Source: Xanthobacteraceae bacterium
GTDB lineage: Bacteria > Pseudomonadota > Alphaproteobacteria > Rhizobiales > Xanthobacteraceae
Reading direction: 5' to 3'
Length of the DNA stretch: 12,778 bases
Assembly: GCA_030040825.1 (NCBI GenBank)
Contig: JASHSY010000099.1
Coordinates: 1 to 12,778, forward strand
A program made the position numbers and the translations under genes. Under the pieces are notes generated by a model, which saw only the letters and a program-made list of their open reading frames with translations, made no database searches and was not told the origin of the DNA. Below, one piece after another: positions 6,589 through 12,778 of this stretch; the stretch's first letter is position 1; every line of letters starts with the position of its first letter.

Positions 6589-9330
6589 CTAATGTTCCTG
6601 CTTGCGGAGCAAAACGAGACTGATGAGCGTCAATGCCGGAATAAAAATTGCAAGTTCGCCGATGTCCGTCGCGAGATCGGTGAAGTCCAAACCCTTGTCG
6701 AACGTTCCGGTGCTGATCGGAATGAAATAGGTCATCGGGAATGCCCGTCCCATGAGCTGGGCCATTCCGGACAGCGAAGAAACAGGAACCATCATTCCGG
6801 AGAATTGCGACGCCGGCAAATAAGTCATGATGGCGGTGCCGAATAACGCCGCGATCTGCGTATTCGCAAATGATGAGATCACCATGCCATAGGCGGTGGT
6901 GGTGGTAACGTAAATCAATACGCCGAATACCAAAGCGAGAAAGCTGCCCTTAAGTGGAACGTGAAAAACAAACAACGCCATGAGAAACATCACCGAGAAA
7001 TTCGCCATGGCAACGCCGATATAGGGGATCTGTTTCCCGAGGAGAAATTCTAGACGGGTGACCGGCGTAACGTACAAATTGGTAATTGAGCCCAACTCTT
7101 TTTCACGCACCACGGCAAGCGCCATCAGGATCGCCGGGAATAGCGCCAGCAGCATCGACAGACTCGTTGGCACCATCGCATAAACGCTTTCGAAATCCTG
7201 ATTGTATTTGAATCGCAGCTCGACGCGAGCGAGCGGGCGAGGCTGCTGTTGCGCGGTCGTCTTGACCGCCGGATCGCTCAGATAAAGCTGATGCATGGCT
7301 TGCAAATAGCCGCGTATGGTGTCGGCGCGAAACGGCATGGCGCCGTCAACCCACGCACCGACCCACGTCGGCCGTCCCCGTTCGAGATCGCGGCCGAAGC
7401 CGGGTGGAATTTCGATGGCTGCTTTAATCGCCCCGCTCTGCATCCTGTTTTGCAAATCGGTGTAGTCGGTGAGCGGCGGCTGCTCGATAAAATACGTCGA
7501 ACCGCGCAATTCTTCGAGATAAGCGCGGCTTTCGTGGGTGTGGTCATGATCGAGAACCGCGAAAGTAAGATTGTTCACATCAGTGGATATTCCGAATCCG
7601 AACACCAGCATCAAAAACACCGTACCGAACAAAGCGAACCCCAGGCGAATTGGATCGCGCAAGAGCTCGATCGCTTCGCGAATGGTGTAGGCAAACAGAC
7701 GCTGCAAACTGAACATAGGATGCGGAACTGTCGATTGCGCAACTTGCGGCGCGACTTCCGTCGCGGCCTCGATAACAGACTCACTGGCTGTCCCTACGCT
7801 TGCCTCTTGCAGATAATTGATGAAGGCCTCTTCCAGCGTTGCGGCGCCGCGCGATCTGACCAGATTCGCCGGCGTGTCGGTCGCCAGAACCCGGCCCGAA
7901 TCCATCAGCGAAATACGATCGCAACGTTCGGCTTCGTTCATAAAATGCGTGGAGACAAAGATCGTCACGCCATCATTGCGCGAAAGATCGACTAACAATT
8001 CCCAGAAGCGATCGCGGGCCAGGGGATCGACGCCGGATGTCGGCTCATCGAGAATGAGCATCTCCGGCCGATGCACCACCGCAACCGCAAGCGAAAGCCG
8101 TTGCCGAATGCCCAGCGGCAGGTCGGCGGCAAGTTTGTCGAGATCGTCCGCTAATCCAAATTGATCGACCAGCGCCCTAATCCGCGTTGTCGCTTCGCTT
8201 GGCGGCAAATGGAACAACCGGGCATGCAGATCGAGATTTTGTCGAACGGTCAGCTCCGTGTAGAGCGAAAAGGACTGCGACATATAGCCAACGCGCGCGC
8301 GAGACCTGAGGTCGCTGGCGTCCGGCGGCGCGCCAAATAACAGCGCTTCGCCTTCGCTCGGCGCCAGAAGCCCGGTCAGCATCTTCATGGTCGTGGTTTT
8401 GCCGCAGCCGTTCGAGCCGACGAAACCGAAGATTTCGCCGCGTTCGATGCTGAAGCTCACACGATCGACGGCGGTAAAGTCGCCGAGCCGGCAGGTGAGA
8501 TCGCGGGCGATGATCACCGGCTCGCTGTCGCCATCGCCGCGCGGCGGAACCTTGAGCACATTATGCCCGGCGCGGAGTTCTTCCGGGAGCAGCGCGATGA
8601 AAGCTTCCTCGACATTTGCCGTGTGCGTGCGTGCCTTGAAGTTCGACGGCGTACTCGCCGCGAGGATTTTTCCGTCGTTCATGGCGAGGAGCGAATCGAA
8701 ATGCTCGGCCTCGTCCATATACGCAGTGGCGATTATCACGCTCATCCCGGGTCGGCGTGCGCGCATGCGTGCGATTAAATCCCAGAACTGGCGCCGCGAT
8801 AGCGGATCGACACCCGTGGTTGGTTCATCGAGAATCAGAAGATCCGGGTCGTGAATGAGCGAGCAGCACAGGCCGAGCTTTTGCCGCATGCCGCCGGACA
8901 ATTTCTTGGCCGGACGTTCGGCGAACGGCGCTAGGCCGGTGCTGGTCAGAAGTTCGGAGATCCGCCATTCGCGCTCGGCACGCGATTGCCCGAAAACGCG
9001 GCCGAAAAACTCAACGTTTTCACGGATACTCAGATCAGGATAGAGATTTTTCCCCAATCCCTGCGGCATATAGGCGATGCGCGGGCAAGCGGCGGCGCGA
9101 TGCGAGGCATCGGCGATATCTCCGCCGAGCACGACCACCCGGCCTGATTGCACGCGCCGCGCGCCGGCGATCATGCTTAGGAAAGTGGATTTGCCGGCGC
9201 CATCCGGACCGATCAGGCCGATCATGCGGCCGGCGGGCAGTTCGGCGGTGACATCATCGAGCGCGATGACACGGCGATAGCGCTGCGTCACGTTTTGCAA
9301 TAGCGCGACCGGCTCCGCACCGCCATTCAT
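6589..9330 (-). CDS. rbbA: RbbA-type ribosome-associated ATPase / ABC transporter (two ATPase domains fused to an ABC-2 permease)
   Basis: A 913-residue fusion protein (E. coli RbbA is 911). NBD1: Walker A GPDGAGKST at 41-49, signature LSGGMRQ at 144-150, Walker B ending LDEP at 167-170. NBD2: Walker A GSNGCGKTT at 305-313, signature LPLGIRQ at 404-410, Walker B LDEP at 427-430, H-loop STH at 460-462. In NBD1 the H-loop histidine is replaced (ATAYMDEAE, 201-209), so NBD1 may hydrolyse ATP poorly. Residues about 540-913 form an ABC-2 permease with a first helix near 562-582, a periplasmic domain and a C-terminal helix cluster. E. coli RbbA binds ribosomes and has ribosome-stimulated ATPase activity; whether transport or ribosome binding is the main job is unsettled. 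The ATG at 9328-9330 is preferred to one at 9363: it overlaps the upstream stop as ATGA, has AAGGAAG upstream, and gives the family length. Confidence 0.93.
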   Translation of the reverse strand: MNGGAEPVALLQNVTQRYRRVIALDDVTAELPAGRMIGLIGPDGAGKSTFLSMIAGARRVQSGRVVVLGGDIADASHRAAACPRIAYMPQGLGKNLYPDLSIRENVEFFGRVFGQSRAEREWRISELLTSTGLAPFAERPAKKLSGGMRQKLGLCCSLIHDPDLLILDEPTTGVDPLSRRQFWDLIARMRARRPGMSVIIATAYMDEAEHFDSLLAMNDGKILAASTPSNFKARTHTANVEEAFIALLPEELRAGHNVLKVPPRGDGDSEPVIIARDLTCRLGDFTAVDRVSFSIERGEIFGFVGSNGCGKTTTMKMLTGLLAPSEGEALLFGAPPDASDLRSRARVGYMSQSFSLYTELTVRQNLDLHARLFHLPPSEATTRIRALVDQFGLADDLDKLAADLPLGIRQRLSLAVAVVHRPEMLILDEPTSGVDPLARDRFWELLVDLSRNDGVTIFVSTHFMNEAERCDRISLMDSGRVLATDTPANLVRSRGAATLEEAFINYLQEASVGTASESVIEAATEVAPQVAQSTVPHPMFSLQRLFAYTIREAIELLRDPIRLGFALFGTVFLMLVFGFGISTDVNNLTFAVLDHDHTHESRAYLEELRGSTYFIEQPPLTDYTDLQNRMQSGAIKAAIEIPPGFGRDLERGRPTWVGAWVDGAMPFRADTIRGYLQAMHQLYLSDPAVKTTAQQQPRPLARVELRFKYNQDFESVYAMVPTSLSMLLALFPAILMALAVVREKELGSITNLYVTPVTRLEFLLGKQIPYIGVAMANFSVMFLMALFVFHVPLKGSFLALVFGVLIYVTTTTAYGMVISSFANTQIAALFGTAIMTYLPASQFSGMMVPVSSLSGMAQLMGRAFPMTYFIPISTGTFDKGLDFTDLATDIGELAIFIPALTLISLVLLRKQEH

Positions 9331-10448
9331 TGCACCGTACTTCCTTGCAGAGCCGCGGGCCATGCCGCCCCTGCATCGGTCCGAACGTAACCGACGCCGG
9401 GCAAGCCGCTACTGACAGCGTCCGTTCGCCCACGCAGCCAGTCAGCATCGATACGGACGCGAACGCGAAACATCAGCTTGTCTCGCTCGGTTTTTGTTTC
9501 AACCGTCTTTGGCGTGAATTGCGCTTGCGTAGCGATAAAGGTCACCTTGGCCGGGATCGAGACCTTAGGAAAGGCATCGGTCACGATACGCGCATCAGCT
9601 CCGTATTTGATTTTGCCTGCCTGCTCGGTCGGCAGGTAGATATCCATGTAGACGTTTGAAGTATCGAGCATCGCAAACACATGACCGCCGGCAGGTAATA
9701 CTTCTCCGAGATTGGCTATGCGGTATTGCAGTCGGCCGTCGCGCGGCGCTACCAGCGTGTCGTCGTTGATCTGTACGGTGTAGAGCTCAGCATCATGCGT
9801 TGCGGCTTCTAGCGCGTGTTCGAATTCAATTACGCGTAGCTGTGCTGCAGACAGTGCGGCGTTGGCGCCGTCAAGCTGCTGCTGGCGCTCATCCAGAACT
9901 TCCTTGGTTTGAAAGCCGCGTTGCACAAGATACGCAGCGCGCGCGTATTCCTGTTGAGCCAGCAGCACCTGGGCTTGCTGTTGCGTGACGTTGGCTGTGG
10001 CTTCATCGACGGCGCGGCGCGCCTGTCGAACCTGCGCTTCCGACTTTTTCAGCGACGCTTGCAGGTCGCGCGTATCCATGCGCGCCACGACCTGCCCGGC
10101 TTTGACCAGGTCACCTTCGTCGGCCAGCATCTCGGCGATGCGCGCCGCATACTTTGTATCGATATTGATTTCGTCCGCTTCCAATCGGCCGTTGCCGAAG
10201 ACAATACTCGCCGGCAGTGCGGGATGCAGGCGCAGCCACCAGTAATAGCCGCCGCCGGCCCCTGCGAACAGGACGGCAAGGACAAGCACGAGGCGCAGCC
10301 ACTGTCGTCGCGCCTTTGCTCCGGGTAGCAACGCGACCGGAAGTCCAGCTTTCGGAACCCGCACCAAGTCCTTACCGCCCGCTGGATGCGATTTTTCCGC
10401 CTCAGTGCGGGGTGGCAGGGTCGCCTCGTCAGTGGCGGGCTGTGTCAT
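9327..10448 (-). CDS. yhiI: Membrane fusion (HlyD-family) protein, YhiI-like
   Basis: A 373-residue periplasmic adaptor anchored by one N-terminal helix (about 51-70) after a basic, proline-containing cytoplasmic tail of 50 residues that is longer than in E. coli YhiI. Biotinyl-lipoyl halves lie at about 85-126 (NGRLEADEINIDTKYAARI) and 232-262 (LVAPRDGRLQYRIANLGEV). Between them is an alpha-helical, glutamine-rich coiled-coil hairpin (about 127-225). The C-terminal part contains YLPTEQAGKIKYG and AQFTPKTVET, both characteristic of the YhiI subgroup. It would link the RbbA/YhhJ channel to the periplasm or an outer-membrane factor, none of which is encoded here. The start at 10446-10448 has only a weak ribosome-binding site. 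No FNR-type box lies in the 101-bp gap to chaB, so read-through from the chaB promoter is likely. Confidence 0.9.
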   Translation of the reverse strand: MTQPATDEATLPPRTEAEKSHPAGGKDLVRVPKAGLPVALLPGAKARRQWLRLVLVLAVLFAGAGGGYYWWLRLHPALPASIVFGNGRLEADEINIDTKYAARIAEMLADEGDLVKAGQVVARMDTRDLQASLKKSEAQVRQARRAVDEATANVTQQQAQVLLAQQEYARAAYLVQRGFQTKEVLDERQQQLDGANAALSAAQLRVIEFEHALEAATHDAELYTVQINDDTLVAPRDGRLQYRIANLGEVLPAGGHVFAMLDTSNVYMDIYLPTEQAGKIKYGADARIVTDAFPKVSIPAKVTFIATQAQFTPKTVETKTERDKLMFRVRVRIDADWLRGRTDAVSSGLPGVGYVRTDAGAAWPAALQGSTVQ

Positions 10449-10549
10449 CGCGTGTCCAAGGCATCGGGCTATACGACCGTATTCGATTCGACCGTAACGA
10501 TACGCGCGGCCGAACCCGGCAAAAATTCAGGGAATGGGCCTAAGGGACA

Positions 10550-10762
10550 TTACGGATAGCGTTGCACCCAGCTTTCGCCGGCCTTGACGTAGGACCGCTT
10601 GACCGCGGCCCACGCGATCCGGTGCGCCCGCTCTTCGCGGTCCATCTCGCCCGCATGCGCGGCGAAAGCATGATTGAATGCTTCACGATAAATGTCCTGC
10701 GCGTGATCGGGAAGGTGTGCGCGTACGGACGAGGGTAAATCGCGATTGGTTGGGTATGGCAT
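10550..10762 (-). CDS. chaB: ChaB family protein
   Basis: A 70-residue soluble protein, MPYPTNRDLPSSVRAHLP..., close in pattern to E. coli ChaB (MPYkTksDLPeSVk-vLP-HAQDIYkEAFN ... AWAAVK). LPDHAQDIYREAFNHAF at 17-33 and HRIAWAAVKRSYVK at 47-60 are the diagnostic parts of PF06150. In E. coli it is named for association with the ChaA cation antiporter; its molecular function is not established. The ATG at 10760-10762 is chosen over an upstream start at 10789 because GGAG lies 8 nt before it and because it matches the family's MPY start. It is divergent from hsp20, and first in what appears to be the transcription unit leading into the yhiI-rbbA-yhhJ genes. Confidence 0.92.
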   Translation of the reverse strand: MPYPTNRDLPSSVRAHLPDHAQDIYREAFNHAFAAHAGEMDREERAHRIAWAAVKRSYVKAGESWVQRYP

Positions 10763-10784
10763 CGGCTCGACTCCGGAAATAAAA

Positions 10785-10826
10785 ATCATCTCCAGCCGCG
10801 GGCCGCACTTCTTTGATTTAGGTCAA
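10785..10826 (-). promoter_or_regulatory. FNR/FixK-type promoter of chaB (and probably yhiI-rbbA-yhhJ)
   Basis: The box at 10813-10826 reads TTGAT-TTAG-GTCAA on the plus strand (TTGAC-CTAA-ATCAA in transcription direction). Its centre is 57.5 bp before the chaB ATG. GATGAT on the minus strand (10790-10785), four of six matches to the -10 consensus, follows after 22 nt, giving a start near 10778 and a 16-nt leader that includes the GGAG ribosome-binding site. Confidence 0.7.
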
Positions 10827-10857
10827 CGCACCTCCGATGGGTCCTTCCGGTTATTTT

Positions 10858-10871
10858 TTGATGAAGATCAA
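10858..10871 (+). promoter_or_regulatory. FNR/FixK-type box upstream of hsp20
   Basis: TTGAT-GAAG-ATCAA, a perfect match in both arms, centred 67.5 bp before the hsp20 ATG and 45 bp from the centre of the chaB box. A class II start would fall near 10906. The hexamer in the expected -10 place (10894-10899, TAGCTG) is poor, so either the promoter depends strongly on the activator or the spacing differs: a TATATT at 10915-10920 would suit activation from about -62, but it adjoins the ribosome-binding site. Confidence 0.75.
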
Positions 10872-10931
10872 AGCAAGCAGCATCCAGCAGGATTAGCTGG
10901 AGAAACGTGAAACTTATATTGGAGGTGTGTC

Positions 10932-11462
10932 ATGACAGAACCCATCACGAAATTGCCCGTCAAAAACGAAGGTGGCGCCGCTCCTGGACCCCGGCAGTGG
11001 TATCCGTTTGAAAACCTTCGCCGGGAAGTCGACCGACTGTTCGACGATTTCCATCTCGGCTTGCGCAGTCCGTTTGGCCGCTCGTTGTTCGATCTTCAGC
11101 CTTTCATATCGCGCGAGTCTGTATGGTCGACCGTTCCGGCAGTCGATGTTGCCGAAACCGACAAGACCTACGAAATCACGGTCGAACTGCCCGGCATTGA
11201 CGAGAAGAACATCGAGGTGAAACTCGCCGACGGGGTCCTCACCATCAAAGGCGAGAAAAAACAGGAAAAGGAAGAAAAAAACAAAGACTATTATCTGAGC
11301 GAACGCAGCTACGGCTCGTTCCAGCGCTCCTTCCAAGTGCCTGCCGGCGTCGACGCCGACAAAATTGACGCGAAGTTCAACAAGGGCGTACTCACGTTGA
11401 CGCTGCCAAAAACGACAGAAGCCCAAAAAGCAGAAAAGAAGATTACGGTGAAAGCGGCCTGA
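10932..11462 (+). CDS. Small heat-shock protein, Hsp20/alpha-crystallin family
   Basis: A 176-residue ATP-independent holdase chaperone that binds unfolding proteins in the cytoplasm. The N-terminal arm (1-65) has the usual PFENLRREVDRLFDDF pattern. The alpha-crystallin domain runs from about 68 (VPAVDVAETDKTYEITVELPG) to 160, with ERSYGSFQRSFQVP at 124-137 and FNKGVLTLTLPK at 149-160. A C-terminal I-x-V (residues 171-173) serves as the oligomerisation motif. A lysine/glutamate-rich loop lies at 107-119 (KGEKKQEKEEKNKDY region). GGAGG at 10921-10925 with a 6-nt spacer is the strongest ribosome-binding site in the window. The upstream FNR-type box suggests oxygen rather than (or besides) heat control. 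A hairpin terminator follows 25 bp after the stop. Confidence 0.95.
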   Translation: MTEPITKLPVKNEGGAAPGPRQWYPFENLRREVDRLFDDFHLGLRSPFGRSLFDLQPFISRESVWSTVPAVDVAETDKTYEITVELPGIDEKNIEVKLADGVLTIKGEKKQEKEEKNKDYYLSERSYGSFQRSFQVPAGVDADKIDAKFNKGVLTLTLPKTTEAQKAEKKITVKAA

Positions 11463-11486
11463 CACAACGCGGCACGCAGGCTATTC

Positions 11487-11524
11487 AATCCGGATTGCAT
11501 CGGTCCAATGCAATCCGGATTTTT
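11487..11524 (+). terminator. Strong hairpin terminator of hsp20, possibly bidirectional
   Basis: A perfect 14-bp inverted repeat, AATCCGGATTGCAT (11487-11500) and its complement (11508-11521), with a 7-base loop, running into TTTTT (11520-11524) on the plus strand. This is a textbook intrinsic terminator for hsp20. It directly abuts the TGA of the convergent PhaC-like gene (11524-11526). Its T-run is only on the hsp20 side, so termination of the other gene is less certain. Confidence 0.85.
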
Positions 11525-12663
11525 CAGCGTGTCGCCACCAGCGCGCCGCGTTCACCGACGACCGGCTCAGCGAGCCAGCGGCCCACCTCCGGCCACACGT
11601 GATCGAGCACATCCTTGCCCATGAACAGTCCGACGTGACGACCGGGTACGGTTTGCTTGCGGATGTCGGCTCCTTTCGACCCAACCAGGCGCTCGGCGGC
11701 AAATAACTGCGGCGGTGAAACCAATTCGTCCTGGGCAGCCGAGAGCAAAAACATCGGCGCATGCAACTCGGCCAGATTAATAACCCGACCGAGAGCGACG
11801 AATTTCCCGAGCGCCAGTTCGTTTCGCTTGTAGAGTTTGCTCACGACCTCCAGAAAATATCGTCCAGGAAGATCGGTCGTCCACGCGTACCAATTCCGGA
11901 AAGCCGCCTCTAAAACGGCAAAATCGGGCGAGCCTGGAACGCTGCTCGTTTGCATGACCTGTCGAATGTCTTCGGTTAGCACCGTCTCAACGCCCCAGAA
12001 TTTCAGCACTTTTCGCCCGGGCACGATTCCATCGCCGATGCGGACCAATTCTTCAAAGGTTGCCAGAGGCGTGATTTTCGCCACGTCGGATAAGGCGGAC
12101 GGAGCGGCCGCGAAATCGACCGGCGAGCCGGCCAAAACAAGTTTGCGAATTTTGGCGGGAAAGCGAGCGGCATAAGCCAATGCCATCCAGCCTCCCTGAC
12201 ATAGCCCGATAAGGTCGATGGGGCTTCCGGCATGATCGACAAGTACGTTCAGATCGGCGAGATAGTCGTCGATACCCAGGAAGCGCATGTCCTGCGTCGC
12301 GCTCCGCCAATCGGCAGCGAACAGACGCCGTAGGCCATTGGCGCGCAAAGCGCCGACAAGGCTGTGTCGGGCCGCAAGGTCGGCAACGGCGCCGCCATGC
12401 AGCGCCAATGGCGTACACAACAGCGTCGGATGGCCAGCCGTTCCGGTACTAAAATCTCGTAGCCTGACAGTGCTCAGTTCAAGCGCCACGGTATGTGCGG
12501 TCACCCACTCCGGTTCCTGGGCCGCGGGTACGTCCGGCCCGACTGCGATATTGGCAAAATATTTTCCCGCTAATGCGGCCATCTCGCTTGTCGCGGCCGC
12601 AACAAAGGCCGGCCAAAGAAAGGCAAGCCTCGGCGATGTCTGGCAATTTCCCGGCTCATACAT
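11524..12663 (-). CDS. PhaC-like alpha/beta hydrolase (PHA synthase family) with cysteine nucleophile
   Basis: A 379-residue alpha/beta-hydrolase-fold protein. The nucleophile elbow is GLCQGG at 153-158, with cysteine 155 in place of serine, as in polyhydroxyalkanoate synthases. The rest of a probable triad is D312 (SAAQDELVSP) and H343 (PGRHVGLFMG). TTDLPGRYFLEVVSKLYKRN at 262-281 resembles the PhaC segment before the substrate pocket. It is much shorter than class I PhaC (about 580-600) and nearer class III PhaC (about 355), yet no PhaE or phasin partner is visible. It could therefore be a divergent synthase, a depolymerase-like thiol hydrolase, or an acyltransferase. Polymer synthesis is not proven. 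ATG 12661-12663 has GGGGA about 8 nt upstream. An FNR-type box lies 60.5 bp upstream, and the gene is convergent with hsp20. Confidence 0.82.
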   Translation of the reverse strand: MYEPGNCQTSPRLAFLWPAFVAAATSEMAALAGKYFANIAVGPDVPAAQEPEWVTAHTVALELSTVRLRDFSTGTAGHPTLLCTPLALHGGAVADLAARHSLVGALRANGLRRLFAADWRSATQDMRFLGIDDYLADLNVLVDHAGSPIDLIGLCQGGWMALAYAARFPAKIRKLVLAGSPVDFAAAPSALSDVAKITPLATFEELVRIGDGIVPGRKVLKFWGVETVLTEDIRQVMQTSSVPGSPDFAVLEAAFRNWYAWTTDLPGRYFLEVVSKLYKRNELALGKFVALGRVINLAELHAPMFLLSAAQDELVSPPQLFAAERLVGSKGADIRKQTVPGRHVGLFMGKDVLDHVWPEVGRWLAEPVVGERGALVATR

Positions 12664-12716
12664 GCCGCTGTCCCCACATTTCGACTGCCATGAATGTTTA
12701 ATTGGAAGCGTAGACC

Positions 12717-12730
12717 TTGATGTGGGTCAA
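12717..12730 (-). promoter_or_regulatory. FNR/FixK-type box upstream of the PhaC-like gene
   Basis: TTGAT-GTGG-GTCAA on the plus strand (TTGAC-CCAC-ATCAA in transcription direction), centred 60.5 bp before the ATG at 12663. A class II start would be near 12682 with a 19-nt leader; the hexamer at the expected -10 place (ATTCAT, 12695-12690, minus strand) is only half-matched. Because the box is nearly symmetrical, it could also serve a gene beginning right of the window end. Confidence 0.68.
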
Positions 12731-12778
12731 ATGAAACACTGCCCTGGTCGGTGAAAACACCTCATAAGCTATTCGAGC

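Noticed and set aside
7249..7995. Long plus-strand open frame (248 codons) opposite rbbA
   Set aside because: It lies wholly antisense to the well-supported ATPase/permease gene and its translation shows no domain or coherent composition; it is a by-product of codon bias.

Overview
This is a stretch of proteobacterial chromosome, GC-rich by eye, with short intergenic gaps and no RNA genes, insertion sequences, CRISPR or phage genes visible. The gene content (a host-attachment-family protein, a PCMT/erythromycin-esterase fusion, ChaB, Hsp20, a YhiI-RbbA-YhhJ type transporter, a PhaC-like hydrolase and a flippase-like membrane protein), together with FNR/FixK-type boxes, fits an alphaproteobacterium of the Hyphomicrobiales (Bradyrhizobium/Rhodopseudomonas-like) best. 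A betaproteobacterium carrying a low-oxygen-activated island cannot be excluded from sequence reading alone.

Layout, left to right. 2-157 (+): C-terminal end of a host-attachment-family protein. 246-794 (-): small unknown lipoprotein. 928-2934 (-) and 2983-3315 (-): PCMT/erythromycin-esterase-like fusion preceded by a conserved-looking 110-residue protein, probably one operon. 3576-3932 (+): small exported protein. 4046-5080 (-) and 5085-5339 (-): HpnL-like membrane protein translated right behind a small membrane protein. 5454-6578, 6589-9330 and 9327-10448 (all -): a yhhJ/rbbA/yhiI-type transport operon, probably read through from chaB (10550-10762, -). 10932-11462 (+): Hsp20, divergent from chaB, ending in a strong hairpin. 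11524-12663 (-): PhaC-like alpha/beta hydrolase with a cysteine nucleophile, convergent with hsp20.

The main observation is regulatory. Seven 14-bp TTGA(T/C)-N4-(A/G/C)TCAA sequences occur, all found between genes, and every transcription unit whose upstream region is fully in the window has one. Their centres lie 41.5 to 67.5 bp from the start codon they would serve. In four cases a TACAxx -10-like hexamer sits 21-22 nt after the box, as in class II FNR/FixK promoters. The window therefore reads as part of a low-oxygen (FNR/Anr/FixK) regulon island. It joins protein repair and chaperoning (PCMT, Hsp20), a ribosome-associated ATPase transporter, an envelope lipid-type transporter and a PHA-synthase-like enzyme with at least four proteins of unknown function. 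Similar mixtures are known from the Bradyrhizobium FixK2 regulon and the Burkholderia lxa locus. Several members here are not functionally explained.
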